A stretch of DNA of 64,000 bases from Bog-756 sp963734395 (GCA_963734395.1 CAVTGY010000001.1:124001-188000), one strand, 5' to 3'; numbered from the stretch's first letter, positions 27,289-35,645 are shown. Notes: generated by a model not told the origin, from the sequence alone. Program-made: numbers and translations.

Positions 27289-30200
27289 TCAGAAACCCCT
27301 TTCCGCGGCGCGTCGTGCATCTTCCTCGTCCGAGCCACGCTCGGGCCGGCTGATGTCGATACCCAGTTCCTCGGCCGTGCGGAACACGTCTTCGTCCAGC
27401 TCCCGCATCTCTATCTCTTCTCCCCCCGGGGCCAGTACCTCCACGTCGAGACACAGGGACTGCATCTCTTTGATCAGTACCTTGAAGCTTTCGGGGATAC
27501 CCGGCTCGGGGATGTTCTCCCCCTTGACGATCGCCTCGTACACCTTCACCCGACCGAGCACGTCGTCCGACTTGATGGTCAGGAGCTCCTGGAGGGCATA
27601 GGCGGCGCCGAAGGCCTCCAGTGCCCACACCTCCATCTCCCCGAAGCGCTGACCGCCGAACTGGGCCTTGCCGCCGAGAGGCTGCTGGGTGATCATCGAG
27701 TAGGGGCCGGTCGACCGAGCGTGGATCTTGTCGTCCACCAGGTGGTGGAGCTTGAGGATGTAGACGTAGCCGACCGAGATCGGGTTGTCGTACTTCTCGC
27801 CGGTGCGTCCGTTGTACAGGGTCGACTTGCCGTCATCGGACACCTGCACCTGTCCGTCGACTCCGTCCGGATTGAGGCGTCGGAAGATCTGCTGAATGGT
27901 CGGGTGGCGCCCGGCGTCGGTCTCCTCGTCCCAGTGGGCCCCGTCGAAGACCGGCGTCGACACCCACACCGCGGGGTCGGTCCGCGGACGGGTCTTGGTC
28001 TCGGTACCCCGCAACGGCCGGCGCGAGGTCTCCTCGTCGCCTTGCCAGCCCCATCGGGCGGCGTAGCCGAGGTGGGATTCGAGGACTTGGCCCACGTTCA
28101 TCCGGCTGGGCACGCCCAACGGGTTGAGGATGATGTCCACCGGCGTGCCGTCCGCCTGATAGGGCATGTCCTCGATGGGGAGGATCTTGGAGATGACTCC
28201 CTTGTTGCCGTGGCGTCCGGCCAGCTTGTCGCCCTCGGAGATCTTGCGCTTCTGGGCCACGTACACCCGGACCAGCTGCTCCACCCCCGGCGGCAGCTCG
28301 TGGGCGTCGTCGCGGGAGAACACCCGCACATCGATGACCGTCCCCTGCTCGCCGTGGGGCACCTTCAACGAGGTGTCCCGCACCTCGCGGGCCTTCTCGC
28401 CGAAGATGGCCCGAAGGAGGCGCTCCTCGGGAGTCTGCTCGGTCTCACCCTTGGGGGTGACCTTTCCGACCAGCACGTCGCCCGGGCCCACTTCGGCCCC
28501 GATGCGGACGATCCCCCGCTCGTCGAGATCGGCCAGGATCTCCTCGGACAGGTTGGGGATGTCCCGAGTGATCTCCTCGGCGCCCAGCTTGGTATCCCGG
28601 GCATCGACCTCGTGCTCCTCGATGTGGATCGAGGTGAGCACGTCGTCTTTCACCAGGCGCTCGGAGAGGATGATGGCGTCCTCGTAGTTGTAGCCCTCCC
28701 AGGGCATGAAGGCCACCAGCAGGTTCTTGCCCAGGGCCAGCTCGCCGTTGTGGGTGGCCGGCCCGTCGGCCAGCACATCGCCGCCGGCCACCTTTTGACC
28801 CTCCTCGACGATGACTTTCTGGTTGATGGCAGTGTTCTGATTGGAGCGGCGGAACTTGGCCAGCCGGTAGACCTTCTTACCCAGCACGGTGCCGTTGCGG
28901 TCCTTGGTGCCGGCCTTGTACTCCACGGTGATCTGGTCGCCGGACACATCGACCACGGTGCCTTCGCCCTCGGCCAGCACCACATCACCGGCATCCCGGG
29001 CGGCGCGGGCCTCCACGCCGGTGCCGATGTAGGGGGCCTCGGGCACCACCAGCGGTACGGCCTGCTTCTGCATGTTGGCGCCCATCAGGGCACGGTTGGC
29101 GTCGTCGTGTTCGACGAATGGGATCAGGGCGGTGGACACCGACACGATCTGCTTGGGGGACACGTCCATCAGATCGACCTCGGCGGGAGGCACGAAGTCG
29201 ATTTCCGAGGTGGTGCCGTAGGAGGTGGTCACCGCACCGACCCGTACTCCGGTGCCCTGGGGGCCGCGCCGCACCAATACCTTCTCCTCGGTGAACCGCC
29301 CGTTGTCGTCCAGGGCCGCCGAGGCCTGCGCGATGACGTGCTCCTCTTCCTCGTCGGCGGCCAGATAGGTGATCTCCTTGGTCACCTGCCCGTTGACCAC
29401 CCTCCGATACGGAGTCTCGATGAACCCGTACTCGTTGACCCGGGCATAGGTCGCCAGCGACCCGATCAGACCGATGTTCGGGCCCTCCGGGGTCTCGATG
29501 GGGCACATCCGCCCGTAGTGCGACGTGTGCACGTCACGCACTTCGAACCCGGCCCGCTCGCGGGACAGACCGCCCGGCCCGAGCGCGGAGAGACGCCGCT
29601 TGTGGGCCAGTCCGGACAGGGGATTGTTCTGGTCCATGAACTGGCTGAGCTGGCTGGTCCCGAAGAACTCCTTCACCGCTGCCACCACCGGACGGATGTT
29701 GATCAGGGTCTGCGGGGTGATCGCCTCGACGTCCTGGGTGGTCATCCGCTCCCGAACCACCCGCTCCATCCGGGAGAGCCCAACCCGCACCTGGTTCTGG
29801 ATGAGCTCGCCCACCGAGCGGATGCGCCGGTTGGCAAAGTGGTCCTGATCGTCGATCCGGTAGGTCGACTCACCGTCGGCCATGTGCTTGGCCAGGTGGA
29901 GCATGTAGGTCGCCGAGGCCAGGATCTCCGAAGGGCTGAGCACACCCTGGGTGGGCGACGGCCGCTCCAGATCGATCTTCAAGATGTCCGAGACGCGCTC
30001 GATCTCCGGTCCGAGCTTGCGATTGAGCTTGTATCGGCCCACCCTGGTCAGGTCATACCGCTTGGGATTGAAGAAGGCGTTCTCGAAGTACTGACGGGCG
30101 GCCTCGACCGAGAGTGGCTCGCCGGGTCGCGCCCGCTTGTAGATCTCCAGCAGCGCTTCCTCGCGGTTGGGAGCAAGATTCTGCTCCTTCTCCCATTGCC

Positions 30201-30864
30201 CTTCGAGGAAATCGAAGTGGCGGACGAACCGCTCCAAAAAGGCCTGATCCTCGTAGCCCAGGGCCCGCAGGAGGACGAACAGCGAAAGCCGGCGCTTGCG
30301 TGCCACCCGGCATCCGGCGGTGACGTCCTTGGACGGCTTGGCCTCGACGTCGAACTCGATCCACTCGCCCCGGTAGGGGTGGATGGTGCCGGTGAACACC
30401 GTCTTCGCATCCCGTCCCGGCTGGAAGATCACCCCCGGGGATCGAACCAGCTGGCTGACGACCACCCGCTCGGTCCCGTTGACGATGAAGGTGCCCTTGT
30501 CGGTCATCACCGGGAAGTCGCCCATGAACACCGTCTGCTCTTTGATCTCTCCGGTACCCACGTTCATGAACCGCGCCCGCACGAATACGGGTGCCACGTA
30601 GGTCATGTCCTTTTCCTTGCACTCCTCGACCGAGAATTTCGGCGGTGGGCGCAGATCGGGATCGGTGGGGTCGAACTCGAGCTCGAGACTCAGCTGTCCG
30701 GTGAAGTCCTCGATCGGGCTGATGTCATTGAAGGTCTCGGCGAGGCCTCGGTCCAGGAACCACTGAAAGGAGTCCCGCTGAATGGCGACCAGGTCGGGCA
30801 GCGGCAGCGCCTCGTCGATGTTGGCAAATGAAAAACGTTCCGGGCTGTTTGACCGTGTAGGCAA
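27289..30864 (-). CDS. rpoB: DNA-directed RNA polymerase beta subunit
   Basis: Beta forms the other half of the catalytic cleft. The 1191-aa product starts at TTG 30864 with GGAGGAG seven bases upstream. The rifampicin region reads FFGTSQLSQFMDQNNPLSGL, then AHKRRLSALGPGG, with the sensitive-type Asp, His and Ser all present. Further motifs include GRMCPIETPEGPNIGLI and the C-terminal GGKAQFGGQRFGEMEVWALE. It has tandem candidate promoters in the 411-bp gap upstream. Confidence 0.97.
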   Translation of the reverse strand: MPTRSNSPERFSFANIDEALPLPDLVAIQRDSFQWFLDRGLAETFNDISPIEDFTGQLSLELEFDPTDPDLRPPPKFSVEECKEKDMTYVAPVFVRARFMNVGTGEIKEQTVFMGDFPVMTDKGTFIVNGTERVVVSQLVRSPGVIFQPGRDAKTVFTGTIHPYRGEWIEFDVEAKPSKDVTAGCRVARKRRLSLFVLLRALGYEDQAFLERFVRHFDFLEGQWEKEQNLAPNREEALLEIYKRARPGEPLSVEAARQYFENAFFNPKRYDLTRVGRYKLNRKLGPEIERVSDILKIDLERPSPTQGVLSPSEILASATYMLHLAKHMADGESTYRIDDQDHFANRRIRSVGELIQNQVRVGLSRMERVVRERMTTQDVEAITPQTLINIRPVVAAVKEFFGTSQLSQFMDQNNPLSGLAHKRRLSALGPGGLSRERAGFEVRDVHTSHYGRMCPIETPEGPNIGLIGSLATYARVNEYGFIETPYRRVVNGQVTKEITYLAADEEEEHVIAQASAALDDNGRFTEEKVLVRRGPQGTGVRVGAVTTSYGTTSEIDFVPPAEVDLMDVSPKQIVSVSTALIPFVEHDDANRALMGANMQKQAVPLVVPEAPYIGTGVEARAARDAGDVVLAEGEGTVVDVSGDQITVEYKAGTKDRNGTVLGKKVYRLAKFRRSNQNTAINQKVIVEEGQKVAGGDVLADGPATHNGELALGKNLLVAFMPWEGYNYEDAIILSERLVKDDVLTSIHIEEHEVDARDTKLGAEEITRDIPNLSEEILADLDERGIVRIGAEVGPGDVLVGKVTPKGETEQTPEERLLRAIFGEKAREVRDTSLKVPHGEQGTVIDVRVFSRDDAHELPPGVEQLVRVYVAQKRKISEGDKLAGRHGNKGVISKILPIEDMPYQADGTPVDIILNPLGVPSRMNVGQVLESHLGYAARWGWQGDEETSRRPLRGTETKTRPRTDPAVWVSTPVFDGAHWDEETDAGRHPTIQQIFRRLNPDGVDGQVQVSDDGKSTLYNGRTGEKYDNPISVGYVYILKLHHLVDDKIHARSTGPYSMITQQPLGGKAQFGGQRFGEMEVWALEAFGAAYALQELLTIKSDDVLGRVKVYEAIVKGENIPEPGIPESFKVLIKEMQSLCLDVEVLAPGGEEIEMRELDEDVFRTAEELGIDISRPERGSDEEDARRAAERGF

Positions 30865-31073
30865 CGGCCTACTCCTCCCAGTAGCAAGGTGAATGGGGCG
30901 ACCACGGGGTGAGGCGATGAATCACTTCTCGAAGCGGTACTTGTCGGGCACTTCTACAGGGCGGCTTCTCGGGGGTCGACGACCACCGCCGAGCAGTCGT
31001 TGGGGGCGCCAGGGCACGCGTCAATCAGCCAAAACACTGAAGAAGGCAGAAGGAGCAGGCACGGCAACCAGTT

Positions 31074-31102
31074 ATCCTATCCGGAAGCGCACGAAATCAC
31101 AA
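31074..31102 (-). promoter_or_regulatory. Candidate promoter P1 for rpoBC
   Basis: TTGTGA (31102-31097), a 17-bp spacer and TAGGAT (31079-31074), four of six matches in each box. It is the nearer of two candidate promoters, about 200 nt before the rpoB TTG. Confidence 0.55.
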
Positions 31103-31137
31103 GCCCAGGGACGGGAACCCCCGATCCAGGCCTGCAC

Positions 31138-31166
31138 ACGGTAGGGTATCAGCCGCTCTCCGTCAA
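31138..31166 (-). promoter_or_regulatory. Candidate promoter P2 for rpoBC
   Basis: TTGACG (31166-31161), a 17-bp spacer and TACCGT (31143-31138). The -35 matches five of six bases and the -10 three of six (TAnnnT). It lies 64 bp upstream of the other candidate. Confidence 0.45.
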
Positions 31167-31275
31167 GGATGTCGTCCCATTCCCGGCGGTCGCACCCGGC
31201 CCGGACCGCCCTCTGTCCGACCTCGCCGACCCGGTCAGTGGCGCCTCTGTGGCCCGGACCGGCCGCCCTCGCCGG

Positions 31276-31671
31276 CTACTTGAGCTCGACGGTGGCCCCG
31301 GCGCCCTCCAGCTGGGTCTTGGCCTTCTCCGCGTCCTCCTTGTTGGCCTTCTCCAGAACCGGCTTGGGCGCGTTGTCCACCAAGTCCTTGGCCTCCTTGA
31401 GGCCGAGGCTGGTCAGCGAGCGCACCTCTTTGATGACCTGGATCTTCTTGTCCCCGGCGGCCGCCAGGATGACATCGAATTCGGTCTTCTCGTCGTCGCC
31501 ACCGGCGGGCTCCGCCCCGCCTCCGGCCGGCGCTGCTGCCACTGCCGCCACCGGTGCGGCGGCGGTGACCCCGAACCGCTCCTCGAACTCGCTGAGCAGT
31601 TCGCTCAGCTCGAGGACGGAAAGGGCTGAGATGCCGTCCAGAATCTGGTCCTTGGTCAGGGTGCCTGCCAT
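31276..31671 (-). CDS. rplL: 50S ribosomal protein L7/L12
   Basis: L7/L12 forms the stalk that recruits translational GTPases. The 131-aa product has the N-terminal dimer domain (SVLELSELLSEFEERFGVTA), an Ala/Pro/Gly hinge (AAPVAAVAAAPAGGGAEPAG) and the C-terminal domain with KIQVIKEVRSLTSLGLKEAK and DLVDNAPKPV. The length is typical. It lies 80 bp after rplJ. Confidence 0.97.
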   Translation of the reverse strand: MAGTLTKDQILDGISALSVLELSELLSEFEERFGVTAAAPVAAVAAAPAGGGAEPAGGDDEKTEFDVILAAAGDKKIQVIKEVRSLTSLGLKEAKDLVDNAPKPVLEKANKEDAEKAKTQLEGAGATVELK

Positions 31672-31751
31672 CGTGTAACTCCTTGTTTCCTTGTCCTACG
31701 TTCGGTCTACTGGTTCGGTTGATCGGTACCTGTGTGGCCGGGCTCGGCCCC

Positions 31752-32447
31752 CTACCCGGCCGAGTCGCCGCCTTGGTCGGTCTCGGCGGTCGCTTCGGTC
31801 TCGGCGGTCGCTTCGGTCTCGGCGGTCGCTTCGGCGGTCTCTTCGGCCCCGGCCGGTTCTCCAGTGTCAGCAGCCTCGGGCTCGGTCGTGGTGTCCGGAG
31901 GGGGTTCCGGCGGCGAGTCGCCGGTGGCCCGACGTTGATCGATCAGGGCGGACAGGCCGTAGGCCAGGTTGCGGGGTAGCGCCTGGATCAGCCCGGCCAG
32001 CTGCCCGAGCGGAGCCGCAAGCGCCCCGGCCACCTGGGAGAGCAGGACCTCCCTCGAGGGAAGGTCGGCGAGGACGCTTAAGTCCGAGGCCGACATCAGC
32101 CCGTCGCCGACCATGCCACCCTTCACGATCAGGCTGGGATTGCTTCGGGCAAAGTCTCGGAGGGCCTTGGCCACCGCACTCACGTCGCCCTGCACGAAGG
32201 TGATGGCGATCGGGCCGGTCAGCAAGTCGTGCAGGGGTGCCCGTGGCCCCTCGGCGACCGCCAATCGCACCAGGGTGTTCTTGTAGATCTTGTAGTCGCC
32301 TCCGGCGGCGACCAGCTCGCGGCGGAGCTGGGCCAGTTCGGCGACGGTAAGGCCGCGGTACTCGGTCAGTACGGCGGCGTCGGAGGCGTCGAGGCGGTCA
32401 CGCACCTCGTTGACGACGGCTACCTTCTCAGCCCTCGGATTGTCCAT
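31752..32447 (-). CDS. rplJ: 50S ribosomal protein L10 with acidic repeat tail
   Basis: L10 anchors L7/L12 dimers to the ribosome. The 231-aa product starts MDNPRAEKVAVVNEVRDRLD at ATG 32447 with GGAGAG upstream; it has EYRGLTVAELAQLRRELVAA, KNTLVRLAV and the L12-binding helix region (LAAPLGQLAGLIQALPRNLA). The tail beyond residue ~178 is about 55 residues of Glu/Thr/Ala/Pro with the unit (A/T)-T-A-E-T-E in tandem, encoded by a perfect 18-bp repeat. The family is usually 165-180 aa. Confidence 0.95.
   Translation of the reverse strand: MDNPRAEKVAVVNEVRDRLDASDAAVLTEYRGLTVAELAQLRRELVAAGGDYKIYKNTLVRLAVAEGPRAPLHDLLTGPIAITFVQGDVSAVAKALRDFARSNPSLIVKGGMVGDGLMSASDLSVLADLPSREVLLSQVAGALAAPLGQLAGLIQALPRNLAYGLSALIDQRRATGDSPPEPPPDTTTEPEAADTGEPAGAEETAEATAETEATAETEATAETDQGGDSAG
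31780..31833. repeat. Three perfect 18-bp tandem repeats in the rplJ tail
   Basis: GTCTCGGCGGTCGCTTCG is repeated at 31780-31797, 31798-31815 and 31816-31833, followed by a degenerate copy. Being a multiple of three it adds six residues per unit (Glu-Ala-Thr-Ala-Glu-Thr in the coding direction) and could vary in number between strains without breaking the frame. Confidence 0.9.
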
Positions 32448-32682
32448 GGTCTCTCCGCTGAGCGGTCTGCTCAGATCAGGGCCGTAGACACCGTTGGGCG
32501 GTGTCGCCCGAGCCATGGCGGCTCGATGCGGAACGCCTTGTCGGGCGGATCCTCTCGGATCCCTTCGGCACCGAGCGGACGGTGCACCGGAGGTCTACGG
32601 CAGTTCTATGAATCTGGAAAAGAGAAACTCTAGCCCACGGGCACCGGGCCGGCCAGCCGGCGGCCACCCGGAGAGAGGCGGG
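32448..32682 (-). promoter_or_regulatory. rplJ leader, likely L10-L12 autoregulatory site
   Basis: The 235 bp between rplA and rplJ hold no gene. The minus-strand RNA would carry a 7-bp hairpin GACACCG/CGGTGTC with a 5-nt loop (32487-32505) about 40 nt before the rplJ ATG, and a repeated GGATCC segment (CGAAGGGATCCGAGAGGATC) further up. L10 leaders that bind the L10(L12) complex are widespread at this spot in bacteria; the assignment here rests on position and on the presence of structure, not on a match to the consensus. Confidence 0.45.
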
Positions 32683-33405
32683 TCAGGCGCTGGTAGCCAG
32701 CTCCTCGTCGCTCTTGCGGGAGAGCAGCGGATCGATGTGGACCCCCGGACCCATAGTCCTCGACACGGTGACCGCTCTCACGTAGCGACCCTTGGCCGAT
32801 GCCGGCTTGGCCCGGAAGATCTCCTCCATCACCGCATGCAGGTTCTCGAGGAGCTTGGCCCGGTCGAAGGACACCTTTCCGATCCGCAGGTGGACGTTGC
32901 CCACCTTGTCGGTCCGGTACTCGACCCGGCCGCCCTTGAACTCGATGACCGCTTTCTCCACATCGTCGGTCACCGTGCCGGTTTTCGGATTCGGCATCAG
33001 GCCCCGCGGGCCGAGCACCCGGCCCAGCGTGCCGACCTTGCCCATCAGGTCGGGCGTGGCGATGGCTACGTCGAACTCGAGGAATCCGTCGTTGGCCACC
33101 CGGGCCACCAGGTCATCCGCACCGACCACGTCGGCCCCGGCCGCCCGGGCCGCGGTCGCCTTCTCGCCGGCAGCGAACACAGCCACCCGGGCGGTACGCC
33201 CGGTGCCGGCGGGGAGGGAGAGGGTCCCCCGGACGATCTGGTCGGCCTTGCGTGGATCCACCCCGAGCCGCACCGCCAACTCCACCGTCTCGTCGAATGA
33301 CGCCGCGGCCGAACCCTTGACCAGGTCGATCGCTTCGGACGGTGTGTAGAGATGCTGACGATCGAACTGGGCGATGCTCGCCTCGTACTTCTTTCCCCTG
33401 GACAT
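32683..33405 (-). CDS. rplA: 50S ribosomal protein L1
   Basis: L1 forms the mobile stalk at the E site and in many bacteria represses its own operon. The 240-aa product begins MSRGKKYEASIAQFDRQHLY at ATG 33405 (GGAGAATC just upstream) and has the L1 signature LGRVLGPRGLMPNPKTGTVT and FDRAKLLENLHAVMEEIFRA. Length and ends are typical. A 35-bp gap separates it from rplK. Confidence 0.97.
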   Translation of the reverse strand: MSRGKKYEASIAQFDRQHLYTPSEAIDLVKGSAAASFDETVELAVRLGVDPRKADQIVRGTLSLPAGTGRTARVAVFAAGEKATAARAAGADVVGADDLVARVANDGFLEFDVAIATPDLMGKVGTLGRVLGPRGLMPNPKTGTVTDDVEKAVIEFKGGRVEYRTDKVGNVHLRIGKVSFDRAKLLENLHAVMEEIFRAKPASAKGRYVRAVTVSRTMGPGVHIDPLLSRKSDEELATSA

Positions 33406-33440
33406 GATTCTCCGTTTCCTCGAATGTGCCGTCGGTGGCC

Positions 33441-33872
33441 TCAACCGGCGACGGCGATCCCCATCGACCGGGCTGTGCCCTCGACCTGGCGCTTCGCCGC
33501 CTCGATGTCAGCCGTGTTCAGATCAGGGAGCTTGATGGCCGCGATCTCCGCCACTTGGGCGCCGGTGACCGTACCCACCTGTTCACGACCGGCGGTGGAA
33601 GCACCCTTGTCCAGACCGGCCGCCTCGCGGAGCAGGGCAGGCGTCGGGGGCGTCTTGAGAACGAACGAGAAGGTCCGGTCCTCGTAGATCGAGATCTCGA
33701 CCGGAATGATCGATCCCCGCTGGCTCTCGGTGGCCGCGTTGTACTGCTTGCAGAAATCCATGGTCTGGACGCCGTGGGGACCGAGCGCCGTCCCAACCGG
33801 TGGCGCGGGCGTGGCGCCCCCTGCCGGGAGTTGGATCTTGACGACCGCGGTGACCCGCTTCTTCGGTGGCAT
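33441..33872 (-). CDS. rplK: 50S ribosomal protein L11
   Basis: L11 is part of the GTPase-associated centre and the target of thiopeptides. The 143-aa product begins MPPKKRVTAVVKIQLPAGGA and has the N-domain proline pair (ATPAPPVGTALGPHGV), the KTPPTPALLREAAGL linker and C-domain motifs (TGAQVAEIAAIKLPDLNTAD). The Pro residues linked to thiostrepton contact are present. Confidence 0.97.
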   Translation of the reverse strand: MPPKKRVTAVVKIQLPAGGATPAPPVGTALGPHGVQTMDFCKQYNAATESQRGSIIPVEISIYEDRTFSFVLKTPPTPALLREAAGLDKGASTAGREQVGTVTGAQVAEIAAIKLPDLNTADIEAAKRQVEGTARSMGIAVAG

Positions 33873-33902
33873 TGCTGGTTCTCCTTACCCTGTCCGACCG
33901 GC

Positions 33903-34700
33903 CTAGAGCTTCGCGACCTGGCTGAATTCGAGCTCGACCGGGGTCTCCCGCCCGAAGATGTTGACCAGCACCTTGAGCTTGAGCTGATCCTCGTTGATTT
34001 CGGCGATCTGACCGGAAAAATCTGCGAACGGCCCTTCCTTGACCCGTACCGTCTCTCCGACCTCGTGCTCGAGGCGGGGTCGGCTGCGCTTGGACGGTGC
34101 TTCGACACCTTCCACCTTCACCTGGAGGATCCCCTCGACCTCTCGTCGTGACAGGGGCGTCGGTTTGGTTCCGGGCCCGACGAACCCGGTGACGCCAGGC
34201 GTGTTCCGGATGACCGACCAGCTGTCGTCGTCCAGCTCACACCGGCAGAGCAGGTAGCCGGGGAACACCTTCTTCTGTACGACCACCTTTTTGCCGTTCT
34301 TGAACTCGATGACATCCTCCATCGGGATGACCACCTCGTAGATGCGGTCCTCCATGTTCATCGAGACGGCCCGGCTGTGCAGGTTCGACTTCACCTTGTT
34401 CTCGTAGCCGGCGTAGGTGTGGACGACGTACCATCGCCCAGGCTGGTCGTAGGGACTTACGACAAACGGCTCCTCGTCCTCGTATTCGTCATCGACGGCG
34501 TCATCGACACCGACGTCGACACCGACCTCGACCGCGATTTCGTCCGCGACCTGCTGATCGTCGCTCTCCGACGCGCTCGTGGATGGCTCCACCGGGACAG
34601 TCGAGGGGTCGGGGGTCGACTCCGACCCCACCGGATCGAGGTCTTGGTCATCGCCCTGGGGCGCATTGGTTCCGTCGTGGGTCACAGTCACACCGATCAC
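33903..34700 (-). CDS. nusG: Transcription termination/antitermination factor NusG with acidic N-terminal extension
   Basis: NusG binds RNA polymerase and links it to Rho or to S10. The NGN domain begins near residue 88 (GRWYVVHTYAGYENKVKSNL) and includes VFPGYLLCRCELDDDSWSVI and RNTPGVTGFVGPGTKPTPLS; the KOW domain is VGETVRVKEGPFADFSGQIA. The 265-aa protein is longer than the usual 175-180 because of about 87 N-terminal residues very rich in Asp, Glu, Ser and Val (VEVGVDVGVDDAVDDEYEDE). Actinobacterial NusG often has such a head. GTG overlaps the secE TGA (GTGA). Confidence 0.95.
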   Translation of the reverse strand: MIGVTVTHDGTNAPQGDDQDLDPVGSESTPDPSTVPVEPSTSASESDDQQVADEIAVEVGVDVGVDDAVDDEYEDEEPFVVSPYDQPGRWYVVHTYAGYENKVKSNLHSRAVSMNMEDRIYEVVIPMEDVIEFKNGKKVVVQKKVFPGYLLCRCELDDDSWSVIRNTPGVTGFVGPGTKPTPLSRREVEGILQVKVEGVEAPSKRSRPRLEHEVGETVRVKEGPFADFSGQIAEINEDQLKLKVLVNIFGRETPVELEFSQVAKL

Positions 34701-34990
34701 GTGTTGAACAGCCAGAGAACGCCTTTGGCAAAGGCGTAGTTGAGAACAAAGATAAGGACCATCAAGGACAGGAGGGTGACCAAGGTCACCGTGGTGTAGT
34801 TAACGACCTCGGACCTGTTCGGCCAGGCAACCTGGCGGAGCTCCGAGCGTACCTCGCGCAGGAACTGTCCCGGACGGAACGGCTCCCGCTTGGCCGGTCG
34901 TCGAGGCGGTGGGGCGGTGCGCTTGGCCGGGGCCTCGCCCTCGGGGTCCTGCCCTTGGCGCTGCGCCATTCGCTTCTGTTCTCGGTTCAC
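34697..34990 (-). CDS. secE: Preprotein translocase subunit SecE
   Basis: SecE clamps SecY in the membrane. The C-terminal part has the family motif FLREVRSELRQVAWPNRSEV followed by one membrane helix (TLVTLLSLMVLIFVLNYAFA). The N-terminus is basic and Pro-rich. The start given is GTG 34990, with AAGGA eight bases upstream (97 aa); an ATG at 34969 (90 aa) is an alternative but has only a poor ribosome-binding site. It lies 35 bp downstream of tRNA-Trp. Confidence 0.92.
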   Translation of the reverse strand: MNREQKRMAQRQGQDPEGEAPAKRTAPPPRRPAKREPFRPGQFLREVRSELRQVAWPNRSEVVNYTTVTLVTLLSLMVLIFVLNYAFAKGVLWLFNT

Positions 34991-35025
34991 GTACGCATTC
35001 CTTAGACGGTGATCTGGGCGGTGAG

Positions 35026-35098
35026 CAGGGCAGGAGGGACTCGAACCCCCAACCTTCGGTTTTGGAGACCGGTGCTCTACCAGTTGAGCTACTGCCCT
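35026..35098 (-). tRNA. tRNA-Trp (CCA)
   Basis: The 73-nt minus-strand sequence folds as a cloverleaf: acceptor AGGGCAG/CTGCCCT, D-arm with AGCTCAACTGGTAGAGC, anticodon loop CTCCAAA (anticodon CCA), T-arm GGGGGTTCGAGTCCCTC-like, and discriminator G. The 3' CCA is not encoded. Its position before secE-nusG is conserved in many bacteria. Confidence 0.96.
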
Positions 35099-35245
35099 CT
35101 GTCGATCGCCATTGCCGCGAACGGCCAGCCGATCGCAGGGGCGGTGGGCCAGGATATCACCAGGAACCTCGTGGTTCCCAGGCAAGACAGGCCCATCAGA
35201 GCGGGGCTCGCCGCCTCTGCCGGCGGGCCTCCGGACCGGTCGGGC

Positions 35246-35410
35246 CTATCGGGTCTCCTTGTGCATGGTGTGCTGGCGGTCCCATCGACAGAACTTCTTC
35301 ATCTCGATCCGCTCGCGATCGTTTAGTTTGTTCTTGGTGGTGATGTAGTTCCGTCGCTTGCACTGCTCACACGCCAGGGTGACCTGGATGCGCTTGTCGT
35401 TCTTTGCCAC
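35246..35410 (-). CDS. rpmG: 50S ribosomal protein L33
   Basis: The 54-aa product begins at GTG 35410 (AGGAG six bases upstream) and reads VAKNDKRIQVTLACEQCKRR, with NKLNDRERIEMKKFCRWDRQ and ends HTMHKETR. It has the first Cys pair (C14-x2-C17) and one further Cys (C41), but the usual fourth Cys is Asp (CRWD). Zinc binding is therefore doubtful or uses another ligand. tRNA genes flank it as in other actinobacteria. Confidence 0.95.
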   Translation of the reverse strand: MAKNDKRIQVTLACEQCKRRNYITTKNKLNDRERIEMKKFCRWDRQHTMHKETR

Positions 35411-35488
35411 CTTGACTCCTCTTGCATCATTCCGGGCGACACCGGCCACCCGTCGGCCCGGCGCCTGCCCTCTTCTTGGTTGTGAGAC

Positions 35489-35565
35489 TGGTAGCGGCGG
35501 CCGGACTCGAACCGGCGACCCCACGATTATGAGCCGTGTGCTCTGACCAACTGAGCTACGCCGCC
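35489..35565 (-). tRNA. tRNA-Met (CAT, elongator type)
   Basis: The 77-nt minus-strand sequence includes an encoded CCA. Acceptor GGCGGCG pairs with CGCCGCT (a G-U at 1-72), the D-arm is AGCTCAGTTGGTCAGAGC, the anticodon loop CTCATAA, and the T-arm GCCGGTTCGAGTCCGGC. There is no 1-72 mismatch and no GGG/CCC anticodon stem, so it is not an initiator. A CAT anticodon could also belong to tRNA-Ile2 (lysidine-modified), but next to tRNA-Thr elongator Met is more likely. Confidence 0.93.
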
Positions 35566-35572
35566 ACGGGCG

Positions 35573-35645
35573 AGCCCCCTGTCGGAATCGAACCGACGAC
35601 ACCAGCCTTACCATGGCTGTGCTCTGCCGACTGAGCTAAGGGGGC
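35573..35645 (-). tRNA. tRNA-Thr (GGT)
   Basis: The 73-nt minus-strand sequence has acceptor GCCCCCT/AGGGGGC, D-arm AGCTCAGTCGGCAGAGC, anticodon stem CAGCC/GGCTG with loop ATGGTAA (anticodon GGT), T-arm GTCGGTTCGATTCCGAC and discriminator T. It is separated from tRNA-Met by seven bases, so they are probably cotranscribed. CCA is not encoded. Confidence 0.95.

Larger units (their letters stand above)
30865..31275 (-). other. rplL-rpoB intergenic region (411 bp)
   Basis: No gene is supported on either strand; the plus-strand frames here have no family resemblance and oppose the operon. The region holds two promoter-like pairs (31074-31102 and 31138-31166) and the rpoB leader of about 200 nt. 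The composition is less GC-rich around 31030-31110 than in the flanking genes, as expected for a promoter region. No terminator with a T-run was seen after rplL. Confidence 0.6.

Noticed and set aside
31780..31833. Possible CRISPR-like or transposon repeat
   Set aside because: The units are directly adjacent with no spacers and lie in phase inside rplJ, so they are a coding tandem repeat. No CRISPR array or insertion sequence was found in the window.
31691..32203. Arg/Ser-rich plus-strand frame opposite the rplJ tail
   Set aside because: It is the reverse of the 18-bp repeats in L10 and has no independent support.
35489..35565. Initiator tRNA-fMet
   Set aside because: Positions 1-72 pair (G-U) and the anticodon stem lacks the three G-C pairs typical of initiators.
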